A model generated the notes under the pieces. The model saw only the letters and a program-made list of their open reading frames with translations, did not search any database and was not told where the DNA came from. 20,391 nucleotides of DNA from JAYTJL01 sp964400155. GTDB lineage: Bacteria > Patescibacteriota > Saccharimonadia > Saccharimonadales > UBA10212. Every line of letters starts with the position of its first letter. The first letter of the stretch is position 1. The position numbers and the translations under genes were made by a program. The stretch spans positions 1 through 20,391 of the forward strand of contig CAYNSQ010000010.1 in the NCBI GenBank assembly GCA_964400155.1, given 5' to 3'. Of this stretch, positions 20,076 to 20,391 are shown piece after piece.

Positions 20076-20391
20076 ATGCGAATTGTTATTTTGTACCATC
20101 CAAAGTCTGACCACGTTGGTATAGTAGAGGAGTATGCCCACGAATACGATAGGCGACATCCCGACAGAAAGATTGAACTATTAAGTCTAGACACCAAAGA
20201 CGGTTGGGAAATGGCTAAATTGTATGACGTAGTTCGTTATCCGGCTGTACTGGCGATTGAAAAAGACGGTCATATGGCTGCTTTATGGCAAGACGAACAG
20301 CTACCACTTATGAATGAGGTTGATAGTTATGTGGTTGGTACGGAAGTTGACTACACCAAAAAAGACGGCAGTACTTTAGATAGTAGCTTCA
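20076..20391 (+). CDS. Thioredoxin-fold protein without active-site cysteines (partial)
   Basis: The reading frame opens at ATG 20076 and is still open at the window end (105 codons). The order beta (RIVILYHP, 2-9), helix (GIVEEYAHEYDRR, about 15-27), beta (KIELLSLD, 32-39), helix (GWEMAKLYDV, 43-52), cis-Pro strand (RYPAVLAI, 54-61) and strand (GHMAALW) is that of a thioredoxin or glutaredoxin fold. HPKSDH stands where a WCxxC site would be, and there is no cysteine in the visible part. It cannot do thiol-disulfide exchange in the normal way. No Shine-Dalgarno is seen. Its place after nrdJ suggests a tie to the reductase, unproven. Confidence 0.65.
   Translation, partial: MRIVILYHPKSDHVGIVEEYAHEYDRRHPDRKIELLSLDTKDGWEMAKLYDVVRYPAVLAIEKDGHMAALWQDEQLPLMNEVDSYVVGTEVDYTKKDGSTLDSSF

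Noticed and set aside
169..20391. UGA recoded as glycine, as in some Patescibacteria
   Set aside because: No gene needs an in-frame TGA to be read through, and def ends at TGA where its family usually ends.

Overview
The window looks like a piece of a small Candidate Phyla Radiation (Patescibacteria) genome, most likely Saccharibacteria (TM7). Grounds: compact conserved proteins, a four-domain S1 protein next to a short IF-2, a DUF5663-type protein, a B12-dependent ribonucleotide reductase paired with NrdR, and house-keeping genes only. TGA is used as a normal stop (def ends in TGA), which argues against the UGA-recoded Gracilibacteria/Absconditabacteria. The phylum call is an inference from gene content. 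No phage, transposase, CRISPR, rRNA or tRNA gene was seen.

Layout. 1-168: heptanucleotide repeat array. 169-1520 (-): ROK kinase and ImmA/IrrE-like metallopeptidase, overlapping by 1 nt. 1822-4593 (+): rpsA-infB, with infB interrupted by a 100-N assembly gap. 4785-5942 (+): single-pass membrane protein of unknown function, ended by a strong terminator. 6018-6398 (+): DUF5663 protein. 6448-10047 (-): priA, def, fmt. 10300-10593 (+): winged-helix regulator. 10753-11424 (+): rpsU-yqeY. 11558-13008 (+): adk-like kinase and map. 13068-13256 (+): 62-aa coiled-coil protein. 13401-16288 (+): ftsA and ftsZ, apparently with separate promoters. 16431-20034 (+): nrdR and nrdJ. 20076-end (+): start of a cysteine-less thioredoxin-fold protein.

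The genes cover translation (S1, IF-2, Fmt, Def, S21, Map, YqeY), nucleotide supply (Adk-like, NrdR/NrdJ), replication restart (PriA) and division (FtsA/FtsZ). Def and Map are the two enzymes that process the nascent N-terminus, and Fmt makes the formyl-Met-tRNA they act on after.

The most unusual signal lies between the genes. Most of the longer spacers are built from 7-nt units in strict phase, with a different seven-letter word at each place and often with a complementary half that would fold back. One array runs into the 3' end of nrdR and supplies its stop codon. A second theme is a set of genes whose -10 box lies only 6 to 9 nt before the start codon with no Shine-Dalgarno sequence, which suggests leaderless mRNAs. 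A third is an FtsZ whose FtsA-binding peptide is internal and followed by a long hyperacidic tail.
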